DNA from: Opisthocomus hoazin
Lineage: Eukaryota > Chordata > Aves > Opisthocomiformes > Opisthocomidae
Assembly: GCF_030867145.1 (NCBI RefSeq)
Contig: NC_134415.1
Location: 9,030,417 to 9,094,416 of the forward strand
Direction of reading: 5' to 3'
DNA length: 64,000 bases
Position 1 is the stretch's first letter. Every line of letters starts with the position of its first letter. The position numbers and the translations under genes are program-made. The notes beneath the pieces were generated by a model that ran no database searches, had not been told where the DNA came from, and worked only from the letters and a program-made list of their open reading frames with translations. This document shows, piece by piece, positions 1-10,400 of this stretch.

Positions 1-858
1 GAAAGCTGGGAGAGGGATCGTCAGCCAAGTGATAGCTGTGAAATAACTTTTCTCTCGCTGTAAGTTGGGTAGATTTACAAGAGCCACGCTGCTTTTAGAG
101 TAGCAGTCATGTTGAATATGCTGATGTGATCTGCAACTGTAAAACTTCTTGTTAGGTGCTATGGCCAGCATTCAGTCACCTCTTTCTATTCCCGTTTTTC
201 CATTTTGGAAAGGGATCCGGTCAGTGGGATATCTTCTGTTTGCGTAAACCCACTTCAACCTTGCTTGGGATTCAACTTTTCAGTGGTGATCGGTGCATTT
301 TGTTTGTATTTGCCTGTGGCTAGTGGAAACCTGCATCCTGGGGCCCTGTTTTGTCTGGGTTGCTGAGAACATGGTTTGTAGCATGAGAAACTAGGAGCGC
401 TTGTAAACTGCCATTCTAAAATGGGAGTTGCTGAGGAATTCTGCAGTTTGCGTAACTGGCATGTGAACCATCAACCATCAGTTTTGCTCACAAAAGGGGA
501 ATCTGAGAGCTAGAGGTGGAAAACTCCTCCTCTTAGGCAGTGGTTGGCACAAGTGTTCCTTCTTTTGTAATAATTTGTCTGCAGAATAAGCTGTTAAACC
601 TTACTAGCTGTAAATAGAATCAAAACATCTCTCTGTATGCGTTCAGCACAGCATCTCTCTCCTTTGACACTTTGTTCTTCACTGATCCCAACACCCACAG
701 AGTAAGAGATGGGCTTTTCTTCTAACAAAAGAGCCATCATGGCTCAAAGACTAGTTAGATGTTTGTCAGAAATGCCTTCAGTCCTTTAGTCTTAATACTG
801 GTCTTCAGATTACTAGTGCATTAATACTTGATTTGTTGCATTGGTTTGGTTACTTTAG
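1..858 (+). other. MTR: MTR intron (3' part)
   Basis: This is the downstream part of an MTR intron whose upstream exon lies outside the window. It ends in a T-rich stretch and an AG acceptor immediately before the exon at 859. I looked for the preceding MTR exon, which in vertebrates ends in a short segment rich in Gln just before the residues AEKDS, and do not see it here. No repeats or RNA genes were recognised. Confidence 0.75.
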
Positions 859-1059
859 GCTGAAAAGGACTCTGCCTGCACAGACCCCTATTACTGCCTC
901 TCTGACTTCATTGCGCCACTGGATTCTGGCGTTTGTGACTACTTAGGGCTGTTTGCCGTGGCCTGCTTCGGTGTGGATGAGTTATGCAGTGAATTCAGGA
1001 AACAGGATGATGAATACAACATCATCATGGTAAAGGCTCTTGGCGATCGGTTGGCAGAG
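859..1059 (+). CDS. MTR: Methionine synthase, fourth-from-last coding exon
   Basis: MTR transfers a methyl group from 5-methyltetrahydrofolate through methylcobalamin to homocysteine in the cytosol, making methionine. This exon is 201 nt, 67 codons, phase 0 at both ends, starting [20 protein letters not shown] and ending [11 protein letters not shown]. It is flanked by a TTTAG acceptor and a GTACGA donor. The segments [20 protein letters not shown] and [11 protein letters not shown] are those of the AdoMet-binding reactivation domain, where oxidised cob(II)alamin is reductively remethylated with the help of methionine synthase reductase. The reading frame joins exactly to the exon at 2303. 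Identification rests on my recall of the vertebrate MTR C-terminus, which matches across all four exons. An intact gene copy is likely, because introns and frames are all preserved. Confidence 0.96.
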
Positions 1060-2302
1060 GTACGAGGTTTTATCATGTGTTTCCTTGCAGATTTTCTGGC
1101 TATATGCTGGATTTGTTTGACAGGTTGCTGTTTCAAGTTCTAGCATGAACTTAGACCGTTGCTTGTGATGTACGCTCTGCGTTAAATCTGAAAGTCAACT
1201 GGTTCTACTGAAATTGTCCTGAGAGTCCTCTCCTGAGCCAGAGGAGACTCTGCTATCCATATCTCCCAGCTGCAAAAGCATCTCTGAACTCTTTATGAGG
1301 GTTTTGATGATTGATAGAATTTAGTAGATTTTAAAACAAGACTTTTTAAAAAGAACTATCTTTAAATCTTGTTTTATCGATGTGAGAATGTGTTTGGACC
1401 CAGGTGTGACCCACCGATCATATTCTTGATTTGCAGACGTGCCTTCTGCTGTTAATGGTGACCATGCAGGTGTAACCAGGGTCCAAGTCTTTTGACTTAA
1501 CATGTTTTAGGCTTAGACAGACATGCTTTTGAAGCTCTAACCAAAGTGGTTTAGAAAATGCTGTCCCTTCCCCCCTATCCCTCTATCCCTGTCTGCCTGC
1601 CCCCATGCTTACACCTAAGTAATGATGATGAAACGTACAGCAACTTTGGTGCAGTGCAAGCAGGGTTAGCTCTAGGTGTGTATTTCAAGCTATAACAGAG
1701 TTTCAGAAGCTGTTATCAGATGCCATCTAAAGATATTTACTGAAGTGGGAATTTCTTCTGAAGGCAACCATTGCTAGCAAAACAGCGTAATCTGTAAGAG
1801 CAGTTCAGGAAAGCTGTCGCCCAGCTTTCCTCAGCTAGAGGAAAGGTCCTCTGCTAAAGAGAGCAGCAGCACTTACATCTGATACCAGCATGGATGCAAG
1901 AATGATGTGGCCTTCCATAGCTAGACCTGGATGAGATACCGAGACAGTCGAGGCCTAATGACTTCAGGTGCTGTAATCACCTATCGCTGCCATAGGCTAA
2001 TGAACTTCATCTGTTCCAGTTACTTGTCCACACGTCTACCTCTTCAAGTATGTAGGATTTTAAAGCAGGACAACCAAAAAACCACCGTCTACCAATAAGA
2101 GAAAAACCTAAAATACTTAAATTAGCAAAATAAGTACTGTATGTAAATTTTAATGCTATCAAATTTTTCACCTATGATAAGAGCTCCCTTAAAAATTAAA
2201 ATCGGAGTGGGGAGAAAGTCTCTATCATTGTTTGTCTTCATCAAATAGCTATCACATCAGTCTGCACATATTAAAAGCAAAATCTCTGCGTTCTATTCCA
2301 AG
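1060..2302 (+). other. MTR: MTR intron
   Basis: A 1243-bp intron between two phase-0 junctions, with donor GTACGA and acceptor TTCCAAG. It contains only unique-looking, moderately AT-rich sequence. Short open frames on both strands have no recognisable protein features. Confidence 0.9.
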
Positions 2303-2495
2303 GCATTTGCTGAGGAGCTCCATGAAAGGGTTCGAAGGGAATTCTGGGCTTACTGTAGTACTGAGCAGCTAGATCTCTCTGACCTACGCAGAATTAAGTA
2401 TGAGGGAATTCGCCCTGCCCCTGGATATCCAAGCCAGCCTGACCATACAGAAAAACTCACCATGTGGAAACTTGCAAACATTGAGGAAACAACAG
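2303..2495 (+). CDS. MTR: Methionine synthase, third-from-last coding exon (AdoMet-contact motif)
   Basis: A 193-nt exon encoding [17 protein letters not shown], followed by the loop [17 protein letters not shown] and the helix [13 protein letters not shown]. The RPAPGY segment (its Arg codon at 2411-2413) is the signature of the AdoMet-binding domain; in E. coli MetH the equivalent Arg and neighbouring backbone contact AdoMet. The exon starts at a complete GCA codon after an AG acceptor, and ends one base into a Gly codon at an ACAG|GTACCT donor. That split codon is completed by the first two bases of the exon at 3241. No stop or frameshift interrupts it, so the reactivation site looks functional. 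Confidence 0.97.
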
Positions 2496-3240
2496 GTACC
2501 TCTGTCTGCTTTACAAAGATTCTTAAACTGGTTTTATGTGAATGAGAAATTGAAATGCCAACAAAACAGTGAACTGGGTGGTGCGGAGCTGCATAAAAAA
2601 ACCCAAACTGAAGCAATTCTGGGAATTGTTATCTTCCCCTTTTCACTGCCATTTTAATTTTGCCTCATTCAAGGAAGAATTTACAAAATACTGCCAGTGC
2701 TTTTTGTGAGAGAGTGATGTCCCTAATTAGCAGATTGCATGCAAACAGGGTTCTGCTGCACAGAGAAAAATTCTAGCATCCTTATGGTTGCAAGAAGACA
2801 TTTCAGATACAAACAGGAAAAAACAGTTCAGCAGTGTATTTCCCAGTCTGCAGAAACCTTGAGATGGTAACTCTGAAAAGGCATGAATTTCCATTGGTTT
2901 TCCTGTGATTCTTTACGCGTCAAACACTTCACTTCCACAATTCCAAAAATACCTTCCTGTGTTTCAAAACCTCTAGTTACCCATTTCATTTGTCAGAATG
3001 TCTAAGTTTTTTCCTTCAACCTGTACAGCTACTCTGCAGTAATACTGTAGTGAGAGCCTGTGTTATATTTAAAGCTATGTATATTTTTTAATAGTTAACA
3101 AGTGGAAAATGGTTTGGATTTTAGTTAATCTGAAAGCTTCTTGGTTTTTGAGTTTGCTTGAAGCTGTCCAGAAAAAAAGGTTCTGAATTTATGCTTATTA
3201 TCAATTTGGAGAATAAGAAAATTCTCATTCTCTTTTCCAG
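2496..3240 (+). other. MTR: MTR intron
   Basis: A 745-bp intron, phase 1, with donor GTACCT and a pyrimidine-rich acceptor (TCTTTTCCAG). It is AT-rich unique sequence, and I recognise no repeat or RNA gene in it. Confidence 0.9.
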
Positions 3241-3353
3241 GAATTGCGTTAACTGAATCACTAGCAATGATACCTGCTTCTGCAGTTTCTGGCCTCTACT
3301 TTTCCAGTCCCAAATCCAAGTATTTTGCTGTTGGCAAGATATGTAAAGATCAG
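3241..3353 (+). CDS. MTR: Methionine synthase, penultimate coding exon
   Basis: A 113-nt exon that completes a split Gly codon and then encodes [20 protein letters not shown] and [17 protein letters not shown]. It ends in CAG before a consensus GTAAGT donor. The SAVSGLYF and SKYFAVGKI segments form part of the AdoMet-binding domain core and are strongly conserved in vertebrate MTR. The following intron is only 133 bp (3354-3486). The exon length (2 + 37 x 3) restores phase 0 for the last exon, which supports a correct model. Confidence 0.97.
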
Positions 3354-3486
3354 GTAAGTTGCACTGTCCATTGTGGTAGTGTTACGGCATTCAAAACCAC
3401 CTTTTAAGCAGATGTTCCAGAGAATTCTGTGAACAGTAAAAGCTGGAGTTTCCAAATCTTCAGCATGTTTTGTCATCCCTTTGCAG

Positions 3487-3573
3487 GTTGAAGATTATGC
3501 ACTGAGAAAAAATTTGCCTGTGGCAGAGGTCGAGAGATGGCTGGGACCCATTTTGGGATACGATACCGAGTAA
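3487..3573 (+). CDS. MTR: Methionine synthase, last coding exon with stop
   Basis: After a TTTGCAG acceptor this exon encodes [20 protein letters not shown] followed by PILGYDTE and a TAA stop at 3571-3573. The conserved ending WLGPILGYD is the usual vertebrate MTR C-terminus, with Glu here as the final residue (human has Asp). The four exons in the window together give 197 residues, roughly the last sixth of a protein of about 1265 residues. The corrin-binding, folate-binding and homocysteine-binding modules lie upstream of the window. Confidence 0.96.
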   Translation, partial: VEDYALRKNLPVAEVERWLGPILGYDTE

Positions 3574-4915
3574 CAGTGACACGGGTGGGCGAACGTTTGC
3601 TTTTGATGGTCTGTTCGCCAGGAGGAACAAGAAAATCCTTCTGACTGAGAACAGCTTTCTGCCATCCATCCCAATAGCTTGTCTGATTGGTTTTAATTTT
3701 TGATCAAGGAACTTAATATTTCAAATATGCGCTGTGCTCTTGGCTTGAGACCAGGAATGCATTGCAGATCTCTTAGTCATAGCAGTGTACTTCTATTTAT
3801 TTTTGTTGCTTGCACAAATACTCTGGCTAAGCAGCTAGATGTAGGGTGAGATGTGGAAGCTGCAAAGCTCTCCTGTCCTCAGGAAGCCTTTGAAATCAGG
3901 GGCAAGCATTTCTGTCCCGTTGGCTGTGGATGTACGTAGAACAGAATTTGACTTCTGTTATTTTAATATGTTTTGATAAGTCCAGGTACAGAAATAGGAT
4001 GTGATTTGTCTGTACCGTCAGCAAAGGTTTTATACTAGGTGATCAAGGACAACCGAAGTACAACAGATCTCCTTTTTCAAAATCTGTCTGCTCCACGCTT
4101 AGGTCTTGTAATTGGGAACATATGTTATTCTCTCTCAGTAATATCAGATTTTAAATTACTTTGTGACTATGATTGTAGTTAGAACTATCAAAATAACACA
4201 ATGTGCTGGAGCAATGTCAGAGGTGCTGTGTTACGGCAGAACACGCAGTGGGATGACTGAGCCGGTGGAGCTGTCCCCATCGTGCTTCTTCTTCCTTTCA
4301 GCCAGCCACAGTCTGGTTCGACTCTGTACAAAGGGCAGTGGCACTTCCTGCCATTGTTATGTTACAGTTATGTTATGAGGCTTAATTCATTTTTAAGCAA
4401 CCTTTTGTATGTGAAAATTATGAGAGAAGCATAATTGTTACTATAGGCAGACAGAAAGCTTGGAGCTGGCTTCAGTGTTTTACAAATCCTTTCAGCTTCC
4501 AGGTACCTGGATTTTCAAAGTAAATAGTAGCAATACTGTCATAAGTAACAGTACCGTAGGCTTATTCTTCAGATTTAATTCTGAGTGAGCTAATGGTTCG
4601 TAGCTTTTAATAATCTCTGAAAAGTGCCTCAGGTATTATTTAAATGCTAATTTAGTAAAATATTATGACAGAAACCCCTCATTTTTCTGGTCTCTAATTG
4701 TAAAGAGAAGACCAATATTATGAAGAGAATGTTCTTTTAAATAGTTTATCTGTAATCTGTTAATAGCTATGTAATTTTTGTAATGTCTTCACCTGACTTT
4801 ATGCCAAAAGAATCATCTTGTATCAACAGTTTAATAAAGGTTAAGCTGTCAATGGTGTTAGCCTATTAGAATCCTTTAAATAGCAACAATAAAATATGTG
4901 CAATCGTCTGAACAG
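3574..4915 (+). other. MTR: MTR 3' untranslated region (probable extent)
   Basis: AT-rich non-coding sequence follows the stop codon. I see no earlier AATAAA than the one at 4833, so the shortest plausible 3' UTR is about 1.3 kb. Human MTR has a long 3' UTR, so the transcript could extend further. The end point is inferred from signal positions, not from transcript data. Confidence 0.55.
4833..4893 (+). terminator. MTR: MTR polyadenylation signals (two AATAAA hexamers)
   Basis: Canonical AATAAA hexamers lie at 4833-4838 and 4888-4893, about 1.26 and 1.31 kb after the MTR stop. T/G-containing sequence follows both. They are the first good signals downstream of the gene. Use in vivo is inferred. 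Confidence 0.5.
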
Positions 4916-6625
4916 ATAATGTCAAAATTAATATGCACATTGTACCATGAATCTGAAAGTATAAAGGCTGCTCTGGGGTTTTTAAAGTAGTCGAGTAAGT
5001 GTGTTCTTAACGGAATGTTTCAGAATGTCTCATCCTTTAGTGACTTACAAAAATTAATTTCTAAATGGATCCCCCCCCATCAAGGGACTTGAGACGTGTC
5101 TGTGTTAATCAGCTGATTCTTGTTGCTGGAACGGTTCCTCAGTTGAATGCTCTTCTGGATTGCCAAAAATACAGTAAAAAAATTCTTATGTAAAGGAAAA
5201 TTTGCTCCTGAAACATATAGCCTGTAAAAATTTAAATCCTCCTTGCTTTCTTTTTGGTACTTGCACTTCTGTGAATCAATTTGATGCTTGGAATATCTCC
5301 TCTCCGCCACTCTTCCATATTCTTATATTTGGAAGTGGAGTGCCTTATTAGTCTGAAGTTGTGATCACGTGAATGAGGTCTAGGTTTGCCTTGTACACCT
5401 TGGTTTGTTTATTTATGTATTTTCCTGAAGCCAGCAGCACGTAGTTCCAGGAGTGCAGCTTTAGCAGAATCAGACGGACCAAGCGGTAAGCGCACTGCGG
5501 TGTAACGGTGGTGGTGTTACCTTGTGCACAAGCGAAAGGTTTCGAATGGCGTGCGGTTGCTTTAGCCCTGCACACATGGCATCGTATGCTGAGAAAAGTC
5601 TTCATCTTTGTCTGCGAAACTTGTTATTGTGAGAACCTGTTTGGAAGAATTATTTATTATTGTTATTCAAATATTTTGACCAAGGACAATTTCTTTAAAA
5701 GTTTGTTACTTTAAATTGTCAGTTGACACTTTGAATGTGACAAATCTTCATTCTTCTCTCCAGAACAAAGGTGAATTGTGAAGGAAAAGGGTCTCATAGT
5801 TCTACCAGGTAAGACTATTTCACTTCCTTGAAATGAGATTGAAAAGCCTTAGTAAGAATAGATCTGTTCGAGGTAAAGGAGCGGAGTGGATGCTGTCCAG
5901 GAAAGACTGACAGCTGTTAGAATGCGTAAAAGATTTTTAGTGGTGCTTTTTGAAGTACTGCTAACAGAGGTACAAGATGTAAGAGATTCATGAAAAATTA
6001 AGACTGCTTTGTAACCAATTCTGTTTCAATTCTTGTGAATAATTTACTTTGGATACTGATTTTATTTTTTTTATTCATTTCTCACCCCCCCATATGTCAG
6101 GCCTGCAGCTCAGAGATTAAGTTTTGAAGCACATACCTTGGTTTATGAGAGTCAGAAGGGGTTACTATCCCTAAACCAGCCCTTGCGTTATGAGGTCTGT
6201 TCCGGGGCTGCTGTTGCTCCTGGGAAGACTGTAGTGCAGTTTGTTTTGGGGTGGGGGTGCTGCTTTAGGTCAGGCCATTCCTCCCCTTTTTGTGGGAGTA
6301 TCTGAGCATTTTTCATAACTTGCTGATAAAATTTGAGAATCTTCAGCTTCCTTGTTCAACAACGTGAACCTCGGTATGCCCTGTCAGTTAATTTCTGCTC
6401 CTTAAAATGTAAGTAATGGCCAGAAACTGAGGGGAACAGTGAGAGGCTTTTGAGGGCCTTCCTGTTTAGAAAGGAGCTGGTTTATTAGTAACAGTGGCTG
6501 GGTTCTGTGAAGCGCTCTTTTGAGATCTTTAGCTGATTTACCAGAGTGTGCCATGAGAAAATGGATTTAGTGGATTAAAAAGAGTCTGAAGAACAAAAAA
6601 AGGAGTGACTTCATTAATTAGTTCA
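4916..6625. other. Intergenic sequence, no gene seen
   Basis: AT-rich sequence between the probable MTR 3' end and the first CR1 fragment. A run of eight C lies near 5070. No exon-like or RNA-gene structure was recognised. A rarely used longer MTR 3' UTR could occupy part of it. Confidence 0.5.
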
Positions 6626-7467
6626 GGAAGGTGGTTCCCCTTCAGAGGGATGTGGACAGGCTGGATCGATGGGCCGAGGTCAATCGTATGAGGTTCAACA
6701 AGGCCAAGTGCCAGGTCCTGCACTTGGGTCACAACAATCCCACGCAATGCTACAGGCTTGGGGAGGAGTGACTGGAGAGCTGCCCGGCGGAAAAGGACCT
6801 GGGGGTGCTGGTCGACAGCCGGCTGAACGTGAGCCAGCAGTGTGCCCAGGTGGCCAAGAAGGCCAACGGCATCCTGGCTTGGATCAGGAATGGTGTGGCC
6901 AGCAGGAGTAGGGAGGTGATGGTGCCTCTGAACTCAGCACTGGTGAGGCCACACCTCGAGTGTTGTGCTCAGTTCTGGGCCCCTCACTACAAGAAGTACA
7001 TTGAGGGGCTGGAGAATGTCCAGAGAAGGGCAGCGAGGCTGGGGAGGGGTCTGGAGAACAAGTCTGATGAGGAGCGGCTGAGGGAGCTGGGGCTGTTCAG
7101 TCTGGAGAAGAGGAGGCTGAGGGGGGACCTTATTGCTCTCTACAACTACCTGAAAGGAGGTTGTAGTGAGGCAGGTGTTGGTCTCTTCTCCTAAGTAACT
7201 AGCGACAGGACGAGAGGCAGTGGCCTTAAGTTGCATCAGGGGAGGTTTAGATTGGATATTAGGAAAAATGTCTTTACTGCAAGAGTGGTCAGGCATTGGA
7301 ACAGGCTGCGCAGGGAAGTGGTGGAGTCCTCATCCCTGGAGGTGTTCAAAAAACGTGTAGATGTGGCACTTCAGGACGTGGTTTCAGGCATGGTGGTGTT
7401 GGGCAGATGGTTGGACTTGACGTTATTAGAGGTCTTTTCCAACCTTAATGATTCTATGATTCCATAG
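6626..7467 (+). mobile_element. CR1 LINE fragment (reverse transcriptase C-terminus and 3' end)
   Basis: This is a 5'-truncated CR1 non-LTR retrotransposon on the + strand. It starts in the typical segment coding [13 protein letters not shown] sequence ([17 protein letters not shown] from 6661). It continues through [54 protein letters not shown] and [20 protein letters not shown]. It ends at the usual CR1 tail with short ATTCTATGA-type repeats. The frame stays open over about 265 codons except for two nonsense changes: TGA at 6769-6771, where the family has Trp, and TAA at 7192-7194, where the family has Gln. The lack of frameshifts suggests moderate age. It cannot move by itself because most of the ORF is missing. 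Confidence 0.95.
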
Positions 7468-10400
7468 AGAAACAGCAGCACGTGTTCTCAGTCACTGGAG
7501 AAATAACTCCTGTGCCGCCAGTTACCAAAGCCCCTTCAGCCCCTCTACAAAGTCATTTTGTTTGGCTGTCAGGCTTCTGTAGGTGCCAGTTGTCAAATGA
7601 AGATGCACCGTGAACAGGATAGAAACGTGTGTGTCCTGTCTTCGCGCGTCATTTGCGTACTGTCCAGCTAAAGGCAGAACCGAAAAGCCAGTGCTGTGAG
7701 CCTCCATGTTCTGTTGTTCTATTAATACCGCCATGGCTGGGCATCCCGAGCTGTTTGGCCATGCCACACGCCTGCTATAAATAGCTGTGCAAGCAGAGCT
7801 CAGCTGAGATTACCAAACTTGGCGTTTTGGGCTTGTGATCCAGCTTGAACCAGGATGTTAAGAGCGAGCTGGTAATTATCCTTGCTGCCCGAAGCTGCTG
7901 TGACGACTGAGGAATGAAAGGCGCTCCTTTTCTGCCTCGCTGCCGTGGCGCCGGGTGGCCTGTGCCTGAAGCTCCTGACGGGGCTAGCAGGGAGTCCTCT
8001 CCTGCCGGGGTGCTCTCTGCCGCTCCCTCCTGCAGAAGGAGTGTGAAATAAGGGGAGGGAGCGCGGAGAGTCAGGCTCGCCCCAGCTTAGTTCTTGGCTC
8101 ACGGTCTTTTCTACCCCATCACCCTGTTGACTCAGCCTCCTCTTCCTCCTTTTGCCTCCAGCAGTCCCTCTCACCTGCATGTCGGGGTCCTCTGTAGGTT
8201 CTGCCACACTGGAGCTGTAGAAGGCTTTAAGTAAGTCTCATTCACTGGCTGAACCATTAGCTGTTCCAGGAGGAGGGGTTTTTGCCTGACAGGTGCTGGA
8301 CAACGTTAATAACCAACGGTGCCAGCAGCTCTGCCGACAGGAGCCGCACACTGCCTATGTGAGTCGTTCGTAACGGCTGGCTTCGGATGCTTAACGGCAT
8401 CTTGACTGGTGGTTGTCAGCGAGACAGCAAAACCAAAATGTGTGTTAACTGCATCCTTTGTCAGTGTACTGTTTTAGGTCCTCAATTAATAACGAGCTAA
8501 TAATAATGAGTTAATAATATAAAACTATGTAAAACTAATGTCGTTTGCGACCAAAGTAGTTTAATGGTATGAATTCTTAAGGTGAAGTAGAGAATTTATC
8601 TGTGCCTTGCTGTTATAAACAAATGCTTTTGAAATTCCTTAGGTAGTTGATGACAACTATTTTACAAAGGAACACTTATCTTGAGTACAAACACAGGTTA
8701 CAGAACACCAATCATTTGATTTAAAAGGCTTTATCATTGCTGCCTAGAAATAGCTGATACAATGATTTAGTTAGGAGGCTGGGAAGTTTGCTGCACTGGA
8801 AGAAATTTCTGTGCAGGCAGGACTACCTACATTTGACAAAAGAAGCTCCAGCGGCATGGGATTCACAGAGGGTAACTTAGTTTCAGAAGAGGAGGCAGCT
8901 CTTTGGAGAGGAGCTGGAAGATTAAATCAGAGTTAATGGCAAACATGTCTCGGAAAAACAGGTATTCTCAATATCCGTCTTGCAGTAAATGAAAATAAAA
9001 TGCTATATATCTTATATATACAATCAGAGCATAAGAAATGCAATTTTAGAACAATTTTAAATGAGGTTTCATTAATTTAATGTGTGCTTGGGATGAAGGA
9101 GTTATATTTGCACGTTTATGAGGAAGAGAAGGAGGAGGAAATATTAGGTTGTGAACTTATTCCCTGGATTAAGTAACAAGCTGTTGGGAAAAAAAAAAGA
9201 AAAAAAAAATACCCCACCTCTTGGGAGCTGTTGGAATCCTTACCTAAATGAACATTTTTGATGGAATTTTCAGTTGATGCTGCAGTTCCCTGACTCTGGC
9301 AGAATATTGTGATACATGAAATAAAACATCTTTTTTTTCCAGTGCTTTCAAAGGTGTTAAAGCCCTGCATCAGCTCTGTATCTGCACATAGATGTTGGTG
9401 CAATTTTGACCTGAGAATTATTTCAGTCCAGTAGGAAAAACAGCACCAGGTGTGTAGATAAGGATTCCCCCCTCCCTTACTCAAGGTGTTTAAAAGTTCA
9501 ATTTTTTCTGTGTGCGGGAGCGCAGCTTCCACTGACTGTTGTGTTCTTACTTTAGTTCTTTCACATGCTTGGTCTGTGCTCTTTTCCCCTCCTCGGAGCT
9601 CTCTGATGGTCTGTGAGTGCTGCACATGATTTCATGTGTTTTTTTTAAAATAAGAAAATACATATTACTTTGTTTTTTGTTGGATTTCAGCAAGGTTCTT
9701 ACCAAGTGTCCTCTTCCCAGGAAGTGGACGACTTTCTTCCTTTTAATCTGGCCATCAGCTGGAAATCTAGGTTGAGATTCGGAAGGGGAGTGCGAATACG
9801 AGGTCTGAAAAGGTGTCAGTTCTCTGTGGTTGGTGAGCTCCACCCGCACTTCTGTTTCTGTTGCGACCCTGTGAGAGCAAACATGCCTGTACCTTTCAAT
9901 AGGTTGGGGCAGGAGTGGGACAGGAGGGGGGAGAGAGAAGCAGCTGCACTGCAGGGCCAGAAGACTTCCTTAGCAAACTGCTCTTCAGAGAGGCGTTGGT
10001 ACAGCGGGTGCCCGAGCTGCCGCCGTTGGTCAGGGTAAAATACTTGGGTTTCCTCAAAAATTCTCCAGGTACTGATGCATTTTTTACCAGTCAGTGAACT
10101 GAATCAAATAGCCTGCACTTCCTCGCAGCTCCAAGTACGTTTGAGGAGGGAGTGAAGAATGGAAGGAGTTTTTATGGTACTCTTCTATTCTCCGTTCTTG
10201 ATTAGCCTATCTGTCAGCTGTCAGATTCATTGCTTGGGAGCGTCTGATCCAGCTGCTATTAAAGTCTACGGAAAAATTACTGCTTATGTGAAACACAACT
10301 TTGATCAGTCCTAGTGCAGTAATCTGGAAAGAAAATTCCGTTTTAAAGTCCTGCCAAAACCACTTGAGGGCTGACAGGACCTGCTGTTAAACCTCCTTCC

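Noticed and set aside
7800..8207. 135-codon - strand open frame in a GC-rich patch
   Set aside because: Low-complexity Arg/Ser/Pro/Gly-rich translation without homologue known to me. Better explained by base composition.
9116..9625. 169-codon - strand open frame ending in a Phe-rich and Ser-rich tail
   Set aside because: The tail comes from the A-rich tract at about 9190-9208 read in antisense. The rest shows no family features.
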